Below are positions 35,529 through 46,992 of a DNA stretch of 64,000 bases, piece by piece. Position numbers and translations under genes: made by a program. Source of the DNA: Propionibacterium australiense (GTDB taxonomy: Bacteria; Actinomycetota; Actinomycetes; Propionibacteriales; Propionibacteriaceae). Location of the stretch: contig NZ_RCIV01000010.1 in NCBI RefSeq assembly GCF_003666605.1, positions 1-64,000 on the forward strand, given 5' to 3'. The notes below the pieces were generated by a model that saw only the letters and a list, made by a program, of their open reading frames with translations, searched no databases and was not told the DNA's origin. Each line of letters opens with the position of its first letter. Position 1 is the stretch's first letter.

Positions 35529-38027
35529 TCAGATCATGCCCAGGGCCTGGCCCATGAGTACGGCCGAGGCCCGGTCGTGCACGCCGAGGCGCTTGTACAT
35601 CTGCTTGGCCGTCGAGCGGATGGTCTCCTTGCCCAGGCCGAGGTCGAGGGCGATCCGGCCGAGCGTCTTGCCCTCGACCAGGCCCTGGAGGACGTCGATC
35701 TGGCGTGGTGTGAGACGGACCGAGCCGGCCGGACGTCGGCCGACCGTCTCTCCCACGCGGAGCCCGGCGAGTTCGCTGAGCGGCGGGCCGACGTGGTCGA
35801 GGATCGGTTTGCGGGCGATGTCGGGCAGCAGGGCCAGCGTGCAGGGGGCATGGGCCCAGTCGTACAGGTGCAGTACCATGCCGGCCACGTCCTGCGGGTC
35901 CGGCCCGCAGGTCGCCGCACCGAGCTTGAGGCCGTAGGCGAGCATGCGCCAGCGGGTGGTCGTCGTCGGCATGGCCAGGACCCTGTCGACGAGGGTCTCG
36001 ACCGTCTCCGGATTTCCCTCGACCAGTTCCGCCGCGGCACGGATGACCAGTGCCATCTCGGGGGGAATCGAACCGTCCTCGAGCCGCCGCTGCGATTCGT
36101 GCAGACGGCCCTCGCGCACGTCGATCATGGCGAGCGTGGCGTGCAGTGGCCACCAATCGAAGGCCATCAGATTGCTCCAGCGGGAACGTCCGAGGAAGGC
36201 TTGCAGCCACTGGTAGGCCGGCAGGGTGCCTCGGTTGACGAGCAGCGCCCAGCCCTCGGCCTCGACCTGCAGGGGCGCGAACGGGATGTTCAACGAGATG
36301 TCGGCGCTCGACGGTCCGCCCACCGACCAGTCGTTGTGGTAACGGCCGGCGATGCGGATGAGCTGCTCGGGCAGTTCGTCGCGGGATCCGCTGGCGGTGA
36401 CGAGGCGTTCGTACTCGGCGATATAGGACCGGGCCTGGGCGTGCAGGGCCGTCTTGCCCGAGAGCATGGCGTTGCGTGCGCTCAGCCCGAGCACCAGCCC
36501 CGGATGACTGACGATGTCGATGCCGACCCTGGTGCAGATGGTGGTGGCCAGCGAAAGGCAGGCCTGGGCGTCGGACAGCAGCGCGGTGGCGATCATGCCG
36601 TCGGCCAGGCCGACCAGGCACAGCACCAGGGTAGCGGCGTCATCCATGAACCGTGCGCCCCGTCGTGACCTGGGCGGGCGGTTCTTCAGCTGCTGGGCTG
36701 CCAGGTCGGTGAGCACCTGCTCCGCCATCTGGGCGAGTTCCCGCATGTCGCCAACGGAGTCCGGATGCAGGCGGCTCATGGCGACGAGGAGCCGCTGGTG
36801 CAGTTCCTGCATGAGCGGGTAGCCGGGCTCGGCGTCCTCGCCGCTGACGAGGTACGCGAGTTCACGCCAGGGCAGAGGCAGGGCCGGCGGACCGTATCTC
36901 CAGGTGCCCTGCAGGAACTCGCGGGCATGGGCGATGTGCGTCCACTCCGAGGGAACCTGGTCGCTCCACGCCACGGCTAGGCCATGACGTTCGTTGCAGG
37001 CGAACGTGGCGAGGATGTGCATCGAGGAGGCCAGCAGCGCGTCGAGGGAGGGCCAGTCGCGGATCATCGTGAGCATGCAGATGCGCACGGCGTCCGGGAT
37101 GGGCAGGGCGCGGTCGATCATGGCTGATCTGGTGCGGCGCCGCCAGAGGCGGGCCGGGCTGGCCGGGTCGGTCATCATCCGGTCGACGGCCTGTTCCGCG
37201 AGGAGGACCGGGAAGCCGGGCTCGCTGGTACCGGTCTGCGTGATCGCACCGTTGAGGCGGGCTTCCCGCACCTCGGCCGCAGTGACCCGACGGTCCAGGA
37301 CGTACGAGGCGATACCGGTCATCATCTGCTCGGAGATGAAGTAGACCCAGGCGTGCAGGAGCACGAGCGGCTCGGCGACCCAGAACCGGTAGGCCCGCTC
37401 GACCCAGGCAGCAGTCACCTCGGCGGAACGCCCCGGTCTCGGACGCGCGTCCAGATACACCCACTGCCTGGTGAGGTCACAGTCACCGGCGGCGGCAAGG
37501 TCCTCGGCGAAGGCCTCGAGGAGCGCGGGGACGCCGCCGGTCACCCGCAACGCGCGGAAGCACCATGCGGTGTCGGCCGACTGTCCGGGGCCGAGCTCCC
37601 TGAGGGTCTGCGCGTCCACGACGAGCGAACTCGAGCCGAGCACGCTGTCGAACAGCTCGCTGAGATCGGTGGTGGGCCGCCGGTCGATCGCCGCGGCCAG
37701 GACGATCGTCTGCTGGGGGGCAGCGCTGTGGTCGCAGCTGTCCGTGATGGTCCGGAGCAGCTCGTCCAGTTGTTCGTCGAGGCCGTACCAGGCCACGAAC
37801 AGCGGCCGCGACTGGTCATGGATCTCCTGCCTGAGACGGTCGATGTCGGTGGTGTCGCGTACCTCGACCATCGTCCTGGACCCGGGTCCCTCGACCTGTT
37901 GCAGGGCCAGCAGCGTGGCCTCGATGGGGTAGAACTCCTGGGGCGCGTGGACGATCGCGCGGTCCACCATGGCGAGGGACATCGTGAGCCGAGGCACCAG
38001 GGCCTTGATGATGTCGCCGTGATCCAT
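35529..38027 (-). CDS. Large LuxR-type transcriptional regulator
   Basis: About 832 residues. The last ~65 residues are a LuxR/GerE helix-turn-helix (RLTPRQIDVLQGLVEGKTLGRIA; LGVHDRASAVLMGQ). The rest is alpha-helical, TPR-like, with no Walker A motif, so it is related in shape to MalT/LAL regulators but lacks their P-loop. It ends 159 bases ahead of the tip pilin gene on the same strand and is the obvious candidate regulator of the pilus cluster. The ATG at 38027 (MDHGDIIKAL) is a guess: the ribosome-binding site is poor and the frame stays open to 38120. Confidence 0.75.
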   Translation of the reverse strand: MDHGDIIKALVPRLTMSLAMVDRAIVHAPQEFYPIEATLLALQQVEGPGSRTMVEVRDTTDIDRLRQEIHDQSRPLFVAWYGLDEQLDELLRTITDSCDHSAAPQQTIVLAAAIDRRPTTDLSELFDSVLGSSSLVVDAQTLRELGPGQSADTAWCFRALRVTGGVPALLEAFAEDLAAAGDCDLTRQWVYLDARPRPGRSAEVTAAWVERAYRFWVAEPLVLLHAWVYFISEQMMTGIASYVLDRRVTAAEVREARLNGAITQTGTSEPGFPVLLAEQAVDRMMTDPASPARLWRRRTRSAMIDRALPIPDAVRICMLTMIRDWPSLDALLASSMHILATFACNERHGLAVAWSDQVPSEWTHIAHAREFLQGTWRYGPPALPLPWRELAYLVSGEDAEPGYPLMQELHQRLLVAMSRLHPDSVGDMRELAQMAEQVLTDLAAQQLKNRPPRSRRGARFMDDAATLVLCLVGLADGMIATALLSDAQACLSLATTICTRVGIDIVSHPGLVLGLSARNAMLSGKTALHAQARSYIAEYERLVTASGSRDELPEQLIRIAGRYHNDWSVGGPSSADISLNIPFAPLQVEAEGWALLVNRGTLPAYQWLQAFLGRSRWSNLMAFDWWPLHATLAMIDVREGRLHESQRRLEDGSIPPEMALVIRAAAELVEGNPETVETLVDRVLAMPTTTTRWRMLAYGLKLGAATCGPDPQDVAGMVLHLYDWAHAPCTLALLPDIARKPILDHVGPPLSELAGLRVGETVGRRPAGSVRLTPRQIDVLQGLVEGKTLGRIALDLGLGKETIRSTAKQMYKRLGVHDRASAVLMGQALGMI

Positions 38028-38488
38028 GTCTCGCCCAGACCTTCCTGCGGACTCCCGCCGCTGTTGGGACCCTTCATGGCGAACGCCGCGCCGGATCTGG
38101 GCCGCAGTCCGCGGGTCCACAGCGGGCCCAGGCCCCGAGGTGGTGGGGTGCTCGGGTTCTGGCGAACAGGTGTCCGCGAAATCTTCTTCTGTTACCCGGT
38201 CTGCCGGGCGATGCTCATGGGCGAACCCGCGCCGCTCCGAGCCACCGGGGGTGTCGTGTCATTCGATCGCAGGGGTTGTGCGTTGGCTGTTACTTTAGCC
38301 TGATCTGATGCAGATTGCCTTGCCCGACGCGTGATACGGGCAATCAAAGCGAAACATTGAGCTGTGCAGGGCGGCCGCGGACAACGCACGGACAAGGATC
38401 GCACCACCCATGGCTCCCCCGTTCACGGGCGGCCCAGCACCCCTGCCGGGGCAGGGCGCGGAGGACGGGGTCGGCCCGGGACGCCGAT
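38028..38488. other. Long non-coding gap upstream of the LuxR gene and the tRNA
   Basis: About 460 bases with no supported gene. Promoters for the minus-strand regulator and, at the far end, the plus-strand tRNA must lie here. I see no repeat or operator that stands out. Confidence 0.5.
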
Positions 38489-38518
38489 TTGAGCCGGGCA
38501 GGCGCCGTGCTGTACAGT
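38489..38518 (+). promoter_or_regulatory. Probable tRNA-Ile promoter
   Basis: TTGAGC (38489-38494) and TACAGT (38513-38518) with 18 bases between make a fair sigma-70-type promoter; the tRNA begins 32 bases after the -10 element. Confidence 0.45.
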
Positions 38519-38550
38519 ACAACTTCGGTGCTGCTCATCGTCGCACCGGA

Positions 38551-38624
38551 GGGCCTATAGCTCAGTCGGTTAGAGCGCGTCCCTGATAAGGACGAGGTCA
38601 CTGGTTCAAGTCCAGTTAGGCCCA
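38551..38624 (+). tRNA. tRNA-Ile (GAT)
   Basis: A complete 74-base cloverleaf: acceptor GGGCCTA/TAGGCCC, D-arm with TAGCTCAGTCGGTTAGAGC, anticodon loop CTGATAA (anticodon GAT) on a CGTCC/GGACG stem, and T-arm CTGGTTCAAGTCCAG. The 3' CCA is not encoded (CCG follows the discriminator A). In many actinobacteria tRNA-Ile follows gyrA and DUF3566 on the same strand; here it is on the opposite strand and a restriction-modification island lies between. No tRNA-Ala follows. Confidence 0.97.
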
Positions 38625-38953
38625 CCGTACAGAACCCTTGGTTATCCATGGGTTTTTATTCTGCGACCGGCTCTCCACGGGCATCTACGACGCCGATGAG
38701 GAGCAGGCCTCACCTATCATGGTCTCACCCCCTGCGAGCGTCTAGTCGCCGACACCGACGCGCCAAATCGAGGACGAGCGTGGCCTGTAAAACGGGTGAG
38801 CCCGCTGCCAGGTCAGCAGCGAGCTCCCGGTGGGACCATTTTCGGCACAGTTCTGGTCGGGCTCGCATCGAGCCGATGTCCACCCATTCCGAGCCCAGTT
38901 CTGGGGGTGGGTTCAACTGGTCTTCGCAACGCCTTGGAGTGATATGCCGCTTC
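38625..38953. other. Non-coding strip between tRNA and methyltransferase with IS-end-like repeats
   Basis: 329 bases without a gene. Two imperfect direct repeats, 38836-38861 and 38884-38910, share CCATT and CAGTTCTGG at matching positions; repeated termini of this kind are typical of IS21-like elements. No transposase remains. This suggests the adjacent restriction-modification genes arrived with a mobile element near the tRNA 3' end. Confidence 0.4.
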
Positions 38954-39808
38954 TCAGGCGGACAGGAGCGTGTCCTGCGCTGGCCGCCCACGGCCGCGGA
39001 ACTGGGTACCAGCTCGCTCCAAGAGCCCTCTGACGCGCGTGATGCTGTAGCCGGTCTCGGTGGCCAGCGTGCGAATGCTGGCTCCCTCCTCGTAACGCTG
39101 GCGCAGGATCGTGCCGAGGTTGTCGGCCGTCGACTGGTCAAGACGATCGTGCTTCTCGAGGTAGGGCGCGTCGAAGCCGCCCCCAGTGTAGCCCTTGTGG
39201 ACCCGTCCGCGCGGGGTCACCTCCGTGCCGGACTCATCGCCCCAAGCAGTCCATCCAGGCTGGGCGTGGCGCGCGAACATCTCGAGGAATGGATCAGGAG
39301 AGCAGTCCTCGATCAGCCGGTATTGCTCGTCGGGCTTGCGACTGTGCTCGCGCTTGCGGGTCTCGATCATGTTCACCTGGCGGCGGGCAGGCGCCAGCGT
39401 GCGCATCGAGCCTTTGACGCCGAACAGGATCAGCTCGGTGACGTTGCGGAAGTAGAAGCCGACGCCGCGGCCGTCAGGGCCGCCGTCCTTGCGTCGCTTG
39501 GCCCACACGATGTTGCTGACGTACCGGAAGCCCCAGCTCTCCATGACGCGCAGCCCATCCGGCAGCAGGGCATTGGGCACCCAGAGATAGAGGTGCGCGT
39601 TCTTCGCGGTGATGTCCTTGACCGGGAGGGCACAGATCGAATCGAGGTCCATGGTGGAGTAGCGGTCCAGGCGACGGTGCTCCGGGGCCACCTTGCCGGT
39701 GCGATTCTGGAAGCGCCACGGCGGGTCTGCCAGGATCGTCTGAAACCCGCCTTCGGTCGTGGGCAGGGGTGCCACGGTGTCGTTCGGCCTGAGTGGCGGT
39801 GCGTTCAT
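38954..39808 (-). CDS. MT-A70-type DNA adenine methyltransferase fused to a helix-turn-helix
   Basis: 284 residues. The catalytic motif DPPWRF is at about 27-32 and the N-terminal and central parts fit the MT-A70 class of N6-adenine methyltransferases (YLWVPNALLPDGLRVMESWGF; WAKRRKDGG; PFLEMFARH), like the M.MunI group. The last ~55 residues (LGTILRQRYEEGASIRTLATETGYSITRVRGLLERAG) are a helix-turn-helix of the kind seen as stand-alone small actinobacterial DNA-binding proteins. It lies 125 bases downstream of the endonuclease gene on the same strand and is intact. The extra DNA-binding domain could help target recognition or let the enzyme control its own promoter. Start at 39808 (MNAPPLRPND). 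Confidence 0.85.
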   Translation of the reverse strand: MNAPPLRPNDTVAPLPTTEGGFQTILADPPWRFQNRTGKVAPEHRRLDRYSTMDLDSICALPVKDITAKNAHLYLWVPNALLPDGLRVMESWGFRYVSNIVWAKRRKDGGPDGRGVGFYFRNVTELILFGVKGSMRTLAPARRQVNMIETRKREHSRKPDEQYRLIEDCSPDPFLEMFARHAQPGWTAWGDESGTEVTPRGRVHKGYTGGGFDAPYLEKHDRLDQSTADNLGTILRQRYEEGASIRTLATETGYSITRVRGLLERAGTQFRGRGRPAQDTLLSA

Positions 39809-39831
39809 CGATGGGGTTCCCCTCGACGAAT

Positions 39832-39860
39832 AAAGATCCAATATTTTCTAGTAGATCTTT
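39832..39860. promoter_or_regulatory. Inverted repeat with two RGATCY sites before the methyltransferase gene
   Basis: AAAGATC (39832-39838) and GATCTTT (39854-39860) are exact mirror arms 22 bases apart centre to centre, enclosing an AT-rich core (CAATATTTTCTAGTA), 24-52 bases upstream of the methyltransferase start. Both arms complete RGATCY sequences (AGATCC, AGATCT), the BglII/BstYI type of target. It looks like an operator over a promoter, possibly methylation-sensitive. Confidence 0.55.
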
Positions 39861-39933
39861 ACACAGGAGGGCGGGGAACACAACCGGGATGCTGGTATCT
39901 GTGAATAACTGTCGTCGTGGGCGGCTTTGTGAA

Positions 39934-40627
39934 TCAGCTCAGGGGTGGCGGCCAGTTGATGACACGCTCGTCGTCGATGCCGATCAGGAAAAGGGAGCAC
40001 TGCCCTCCTCCACCGAGATTGACGATCGGCACGAGCTTGTCCCAGTGAGTGGTTGAGCGACCGTAGACGGATTTCGGGTAGAGGTCGGCGGCGGCGCCTG
40101 CTTCGAGCTTGGCCTGCAGCCTTGGGGCCGCGCGTGACGATGACGCCGACGGCTATGACGCCTTCGTTGTGGAGACCGGAGAAGTTGTTCAGGTCACGGT
40201 GGTAGAAGGGGTCCTTGTTGTTCCACTCCATCTCGACGGCGACTCCGGGGTACCAGCTGCCCTCATCAAGCTTGAAGACGTCGATCTCATGGGTGGGGGT
40301 CTTGAAGATCGGCTGGTTGTCGATTCGCTTCTCGATCGTCACGTTGTGCTTGTTCCACCCCTGGGCGTACAGGGATTCATCGAACCGCTTGGTGTGCGGC
40401 GCCCTCGACCCGCCACGCTGGATGATCTCGGCCTGGAAGTCGATCTCGTAGATGCTCAGGGAGTGCACAATCTCGGCGAAGAGGGTGGGGAAGGCGTTGG
40501 CCAGAATGACATCCGCGTAGCGCGTGACACCGTACGTGTATCCGGTGGGAAGATCGGCGATGGTGGGCGCGGCAACGACACCGGGCAGTACCGTGTCGGC
40601 AATCTCAGGAACGGGCTGTTCACGCAT
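39934..40627 (-). pseudogene. BglII/BstYI-like restriction endonuclease, frameshifted
   Basis: The first frame, from ATG at 40627, gives FPTLFAEIVHSLSIYEIDFQ, RFDESLYAQGWNKHN, HEIDVFKLDEG and YPGVAVEMEWNNKDPF: the acidic catalytic positions (EID, then VEMEW) and spacing of the BglII/BstYI group. After VIVTRGP, at about 40117-40128, the frame becomes meaningless to a distant stop. One frame over, the expected end continues cleanly (YPKSVYGRSTTHWDKLVPIVN, LGGGGQCSLFLIGIDDERV) to TGA at 39934. A single extra base in the run GGGGCC/AAGG explains it. The repaired protein is about 231 residues. Predicted cleavage target RGATCY-like; activity is probably lost while the methyltransferase remains. Confidence 0.8.
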
Positions 40628-40766
40628 GTCTGGATTTTAGGCCTCAGGGTGGTCTCGGATTCGGCGCGCAGTCGCGCGGCCAGGTCACGATCCATCGTCC
40701 TGACCATGGGCGATCTCCTCTCGACAAGGATGATCTCGCGCCATCGAGCCAGGCATCTGGCGGGGC

Positions 40767-41255
40767 TCAGTCCTCGGCGAGAGTGACCTCGAGCCCGCCG
40801 ATGACGTTGGCGGCCAGGTTGTACAGGAAGCTCAGCAGCGTACAGATGGCGGTGATGAACACGACGTTCAGCACGGCCACGATGGCGGTGAAACCGAGCA
40901 CCCGCCACTGGCTGATGTAGTTCGACAGTTCCAGGCCAGAGCCCGATGAGCTGCCGACCAGGGCGGTCAGGGCCTCCTGGGCCTGGTCGAGAGCACCGGA
41001 GAGGGCGAAGATGCCCCAGACGATCCACACCGCGACGAACAGGATGACACCGGCCGCGATCGAGAAGAGGAACGAGGTCTTCATCACCGACCACGGGTCG
41101 AACCGTGCGATGCGCAACCGGGCCTTGCGGGTGGGACGGCGGGTGCCCTTGTCGGTTCCGGCCAACGTCACGCCGACACCGCCCGCGGAGGCCTCCGCGG
41201 GCTGGCGGCGCTGAGTGACGCGTGTCCGGTCCGGGTCGTTTCCGGCTTTCGCCAT
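40767..41255 (-). CDS. DUF3566 membrane protein next to gyrA
   Basis: 162 residues. A basic, disordered N-terminus (about 1-60), then the DUF3566 domain with two membrane helices (FLFSIAAGVILFVAVWIVWGIF; FTAIVAVLNVVFITAICTLL) around a short extracytoplasmic loop, ending NVIGGLEVTLAED. The family is nearly always found downstream of gyrA in actinobacteria; its role is unknown to me beyond an envelope location. AGGAGG stands before the ATG at 41255. It lies 81 bases after gyrA and is probably co-transcribed with it. Confidence 0.9.
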   Translation of the reverse strand: MAKAGNDPDRTRVTQRRQPAEASAGGVGVTLAGTDKGTRRPTRKARLRIARFDPWSVMKTSFLFSIAAGVILFVAVWIVWGIFALSGALDQAQEALTALVGSSSGSGLELSNYISQWRVLGFTAIVAVLNVVFITAICTLLSFLYNLAANVIGGLEVTLAED

Positions 41256-41335
41256 TGATCCTCCTGCATGCCTGTTCATGCCCGTTGGCCCGGGCACCTG
41301 GTGCCAGCCTCTCACATCCGGAGGCTCCCCTGCGG

Positions 41336-43969
41336 TCAGCCCCGACCGGCGGCCTCACCGCCCTGTTCCCCTGCTGCCGCCGCGGCATCGGCGGTCTCGG
41401 CGGCCATGGTCTCCTGGGCAGCGGATTCACCGGTCTCCGCGGCCGGTTCCTCGGCCTCGGCGCGCTCGGGATTGAGGGCGATCGCGATGACCTCGTCGTT
41501 ACCGCGCACGCCGACGAACTTGACACCCATCGTGTCACGCCCGGTCGGGTGCACCTCGGCAACGGCCGAACGGGTCACCTGCCCGGAGGCCTTGATGGCG
41601 ATGACCTCGTCGCTCTCCCGGACGACCAGCCCACCCACGAGCCGGCCGCGGTCGTCGTCCATGCGCATGGCCTTGACGCCCAGGCCGCCGCGGTTCTGGA
41701 CGCGGTAGTCACCCACCGGGGTGCGTTTGGCGTAACCGCCGTCGGTGACGGTGAAGACGAACAGTTCGTCGCCGGGCGTGCCGGCGGCGACGACGCCCAT
41801 GAGCAGCAGCTCGTCGCCCTCGCGGAACCGCATGCCGGTCACGCCAGAGGTGGTGCGCCCCATCGGGCGCAGCTGATCGTCGGTGGCGTGGAAACGCAGG
41901 GCCTGGGCCCGGCGGGAGACGAGCACGATGTCGTCGTCGGCGTTGACCAGCTCGGCGCCGATCAGCTCGTCGTCCTCGTCGCGGAAGTTCACGGCGATGA
42001 GACCGGCCTGGCGCGGCGAGTCGTAGGCGCTCAGCGCCGTCTTCTTGATGAGGCCCCTGCGCGTGGCCAGGACGAGGTACTCGGCGTCCTCGTAACTGCG
42101 CAGCGCCAGCACCTGGGCGATCCGTTCGTCGGGCAGGAAGCTGAGCAGACCGGCGATGTGGCCGCCCTTGGCGTCCCGGCCGCCCTCGGGCAGCTGCCAG
42201 GTCTTGATGCGGTAGACGCGGCCCATGTTCGTGAAGAACAGGATCCACTGGTGGTTCGTCGTCGCGAACAGGTGCTGCACCTCGTCGTCGGTGCGCAGGC
42301 TCGCGCCGCGCACCCCGCGCCCGCCCCGGCGCTGCGGGCGGTACTGGTCGGTGCGGGTGCGTTTGGCGTAGCCCCCGCGGGTGATCGTGACGACCATGTC
42401 GTCGTCGGGAACGAAGTCCTCCTCGCTGAAGTCGCCCTCGGCGGCGATGATCTGCGTGCGACGCTCGTCGCCGTACTTGTCCACGATCTCGCCCAGCTCG
42501 GTCGAGATGATCTCGCGCTGACGGTCCTTGCTGGCCAGGATGGCCTTGAGGTCGGCGATGAGGGCCTCGAGTTCGGCGAGCTTGTCGAGGATCTTCTGGC
42601 GCTCCAGGGCGGCCAGGCGGCGCAGCTGCATGTTGAGGATGGCGGCGGCCTGGATCTCGTCGATGCCGAGCAGCTCCTGCAGGCCCTGGTTCGCGACCTC
42701 GGAGTTCGGCGAGCGGCGGATCAGCGCGATGACCTCGTCGAGCATGTCGAGGGCCTTGGCCAGGCCGCGGTAGATGTGCGCCTCCTTCTCGGCCTGGTTC
42801 AGCTGGTACTTCGTGCGGCGCTCGATGACCTGCAGCTGGTGGTCGACCCAGTAGCGGATGAACTGGTCCAGCCGCAGGGTGCGCGGCACGTTGTCGACGA
42901 GGGCGAGCATGTTGCAGCCGAAGGTGTCCTGCAGCTGCGTGTGCTTGTACAGGTTGTTCATCACCACGCGCGGCTGGGCGTCGCGCTTGAGGACGACGAC
43001 GAGGCGCTGACCGGTGCGGGTGGAGGTGTCGTCGCGGATGTCGGCGATGCCGTTGATCCGGCCCGAGTTCACCAGGTCGGCGATCTTCTGGGCCAGGTTG
43101 TCCGGGTTGCACATGTAGGGCAGCTCGGTGATGACCAGCTGCGTGCGCCCCTTGGCGTCCTCCTCGATGTTGATGACGGCGCGCATGATGACCGAGCCGC
43201 GACCGGTGCGGTAGGCGTCCTCGATGCCCTTGCGGCCGACGATGAGCGCGCCGTTGGGGAAGTCCGGGCCCTTGATGCGGGCCATCGAGGCCTCGAGCAG
43301 TTCCTCGTCGGAGGCCCCCGGGTTGGCGAGGAACCACTGCACGGCCTCGTTGACCTCGCGCAGATTGTGCGTGGGAATGTTCGTGGCCATGCCGACGGCG
43401 ATGCCGGTGGAGCCGTTGACGAGCAGGTTCGGGAAACGCGACGGCAGGACGGTGGGTTCGGTGTCGCGGTTGTCGTAGTTGGGCTGGAAGTCGACCGTGT
43501 CCTGGTCGATGTCGCGCACCATCTCCATCGCCAGCGGGGCCATCCGGCACTCGGTGTACCGCATGGCGGCGGCACCGTCGTTGCCGGGCGAACCGAAGTT
43601 GCCCTGGCCGTTGACGAGCGTGTAACGCATGGCCCAGGGCTGGGCCAGCCGCACGAGGGTGTCGTAGATGGCCGAGTCGCCGTGCGGGTGGTACTTGCCC
43701 ATGACGTCGCCGACGACGCGCGAGCACTTGTTCCAGCCGCGGTCGGGTCGATAGCCGCCGTCGTACATCGTGTAGATGACACGGCGGTGCACGGGCTTGA
43801 GGCCATCACGCACATCGGGCAGGGCCCGCTCGACGATGACGCTCATGGCGTACTCGAGGAACGCGTTCTGGATCTCGCCCTTGAGTTCGACGCTCTCGAT
43901 CGTGCCCTTGCCCGGCCCGACCAGTTCGTCCTTTCCAGCGTCGTTGGCGTTGTTCACGGTATCGCTCAT
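41336..43969 (-). CDS. gyrA: DNA gyrase subunit A
   Basis: 877 residues. The breakage-reunion domain has the catalytic tyrosine at 138 (MRYTECRM) and the quinolone region [12 protein letters not shown] with Ser99 and Asp103 at the positions of E. coli Ser83 and Asp87, so no classical quinolone-resistance change is seen. The C-terminal half holds the beta-pinwheel repeats; the GyrA box region reads [10 protein letters not shown]. The acidic, alanine-rich tail ([23 protein letters not shown]) is longer than usual. With GyrB it introduces negative supercoils. It follows gyrB by 49 bases. Confidence 0.97.
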   Translation of the reverse strand: MSDTVNNANDAGKDELVGPGKGTIESVELKGEIQNAFLEYAMSVIVERALPDVRDGLKPVHRRVIYTMYDGGYRPDRGWNKCSRVVGDVMGKYHPHGDSAIYDTLVRLAQPWAMRYTLVNGQGNFGSPGNDGAAAMRYTECRMAPLAMEMVRDIDQDTVDFQPNYDNRDTEPTVLPSRFPNLLVNGSTGIAVGMATNIPTHNLREVNEAVQWFLANPGASDEELLEASMARIKGPDFPNGALIVGRKGIEDAYRTGRGSVIMRAVINIEEDAKGRTQLVITELPYMCNPDNLAQKIADLVNSGRINGIADIRDDTSTRTGQRLVVVLKRDAQPRVVMNNLYKHTQLQDTFGCNMLALVDNVPRTLRLDQFIRYWVDHQLQVIERRTKYQLNQAEKEAHIYRGLAKALDMLDEVIALIRRSPNSEVANQGLQELLGIDEIQAAAILNMQLRRLAALERQKILDKLAELEALIADLKAILASKDRQREIISTELGEIVDKYGDERRTQIIAAEGDFSEEDFVPDDDMVVTITRGGYAKRTRTDQYRPQRRGGRGVRGASLRTDDEVQHLFATTNHQWILFFTNMGRVYRIKTWQLPEGGRDAKGGHIAGLLSFLPDERIAQVLALRSYEDAEYLVLATRRGLIKKTALSAYDSPRQAGLIAVNFRDEDDELIGAELVNADDDIVLVSRRAQALRFHATDDQLRPMGRTTSGVTGMRFREGDELLLMGVVAAGTPGDELFVFTVTDGGYAKRTPVGDYRVQNRGGLGVKAMRMDDDRGRLVGGLVVRESDEVIAIKASGQVTRSAVAEVHPTGRDTMGVKFVGVRGNDEVIAIALNPERAEAEEPAAETGESAAQETMAAETADAAAAAGEQGGEAAGRG

Positions 43970-44018
43970 CGTTCTTCCTTGCTTGCGGGGGCCGTGCGTG
44001 TCGAGTGCCTGACGGCCG

Positions 44019-46064
<2,046 letters not shown>

Positions 46065-46341
46065 CGGGTGGTGCTCCTGTCCTCAAGGGGTGAACGGGCG
46101 CCACCCGGCGTTCGATTCTACCAGTGGGCGCGGTCTTCTTCGAGGATCGGCCGCCGCGCGTCGGCCCCGATTTCCCGCTGGAGGCCCTAGAACGGCCCTC
46201 TGCGGCGATGGACCCCTCCTCGCGTGGAGGGATACCGATCTGGGCCGGTGCGGCGTGCGATCGTCCCGTCTCTGTGACCTGGCCCGGCAGGTTCCGGTGT
46301 CGGATCGGCGTCCGGGCACCCCGGGCTGCGACGGGGGATCC

Positions 46342-46992
46342 TCAGCCGTAGGTGTCCCGGGGGCCCCTGCCCGGGACCGAGCGGGGGCCGTGACGCCAGC
46401 TCGGGGCGCTCGGGCCGCGGACGTCGACGCGGGTGACGGCGCCGTCACCGAGCTGCCGGTTGAGCCGGGCGACGAGCTGCGGTGCGATCGAACGCAGGGC
46501 GCTGGCCCAGGTGCTCGACTCGGCGCGGACGATGAGGACACCCTCGCGGTAGCTCTCGGGGTTCGAGTGCTCGGCATTGGTCCGGCCCACGAGCTCGTCC
46601 CAGCGCTGGACGATGAGGCGCAGCCCGATCTGCCGGCGCCAGCCCCGCGCCGCGATGAGCTCGTCGACGGCCGCCCCGAGCGGCTGCGGGTCGCGGGCAT
46701 CGGGGTGGGCGCCCGAACGCTGCTCGACCACTGGCCGGCGCCAACGCCGGTTCCTGTTCTCGGGACCCAGTCGTGCCGGCGGCAGCAGGCCGGACAGGCT
46801 GTGGGCGACACGGCTGGCCACGTCGAAGCCCTCCGGGTCGTGCTCCTCGACGGGCTCGCCGCCGGCCGGTGTCCGCTCGTCGCCGCGGCCCGCCTCAGGG
46901 GCCGCGCTGAACTCGCCGGAGCCGAAGCCCGCCGGGCGCGCCGTGCCCGGCTCCGCGGCGGGCTCGCCGGGATCCTGCTGGAACGGTTTCAC
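46342..46992 (-). CDS. dciA: DciA-like DUF721 protein
   Basis: 216 residues. A long disordered N-terminus (about 1-100) precedes the DUF721 domain ([65 protein letters not shown]). DUF721 proteins of the DciA group load the replicative helicase in bacteria lacking DnaC/DnaI. The gene lies in its standard place between recF and gyrB, with its start overlapping the recF stop (ATGA). Confidence 0.9.
   Translation of the reverse strand: MKPFQQDPGEPAAEPGTARPAGFGSGEFSAAPEAGRGDERTPAGGEPVEEHDPEGFDVASRVAHSLSGLLPPARLGPENRNRRWRRPVVEQRSGAHPDARDPQPLGAAVDELIAARGWRRQIGLRLIVQRWDELVGRTNAEHSNPESYREGVLIVRAESSTWASALRSIAPQLVARLNRQLGDGAVTRVDVRGPSAPSWRHGPRSVPGRGPRDTYG

Noticed and set aside
38030-38300. Short plus-strand frames upstream of the LuxR gene
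   Set aside because: No ribosome-binding site or homology; composition typical of antisense to coding and promoter DNA.
43660-43690. Quinolone-resistance change in gyrA
   Set aside because: The [10 protein letters not shown] region keeps Ser and Asp at the classical positions.
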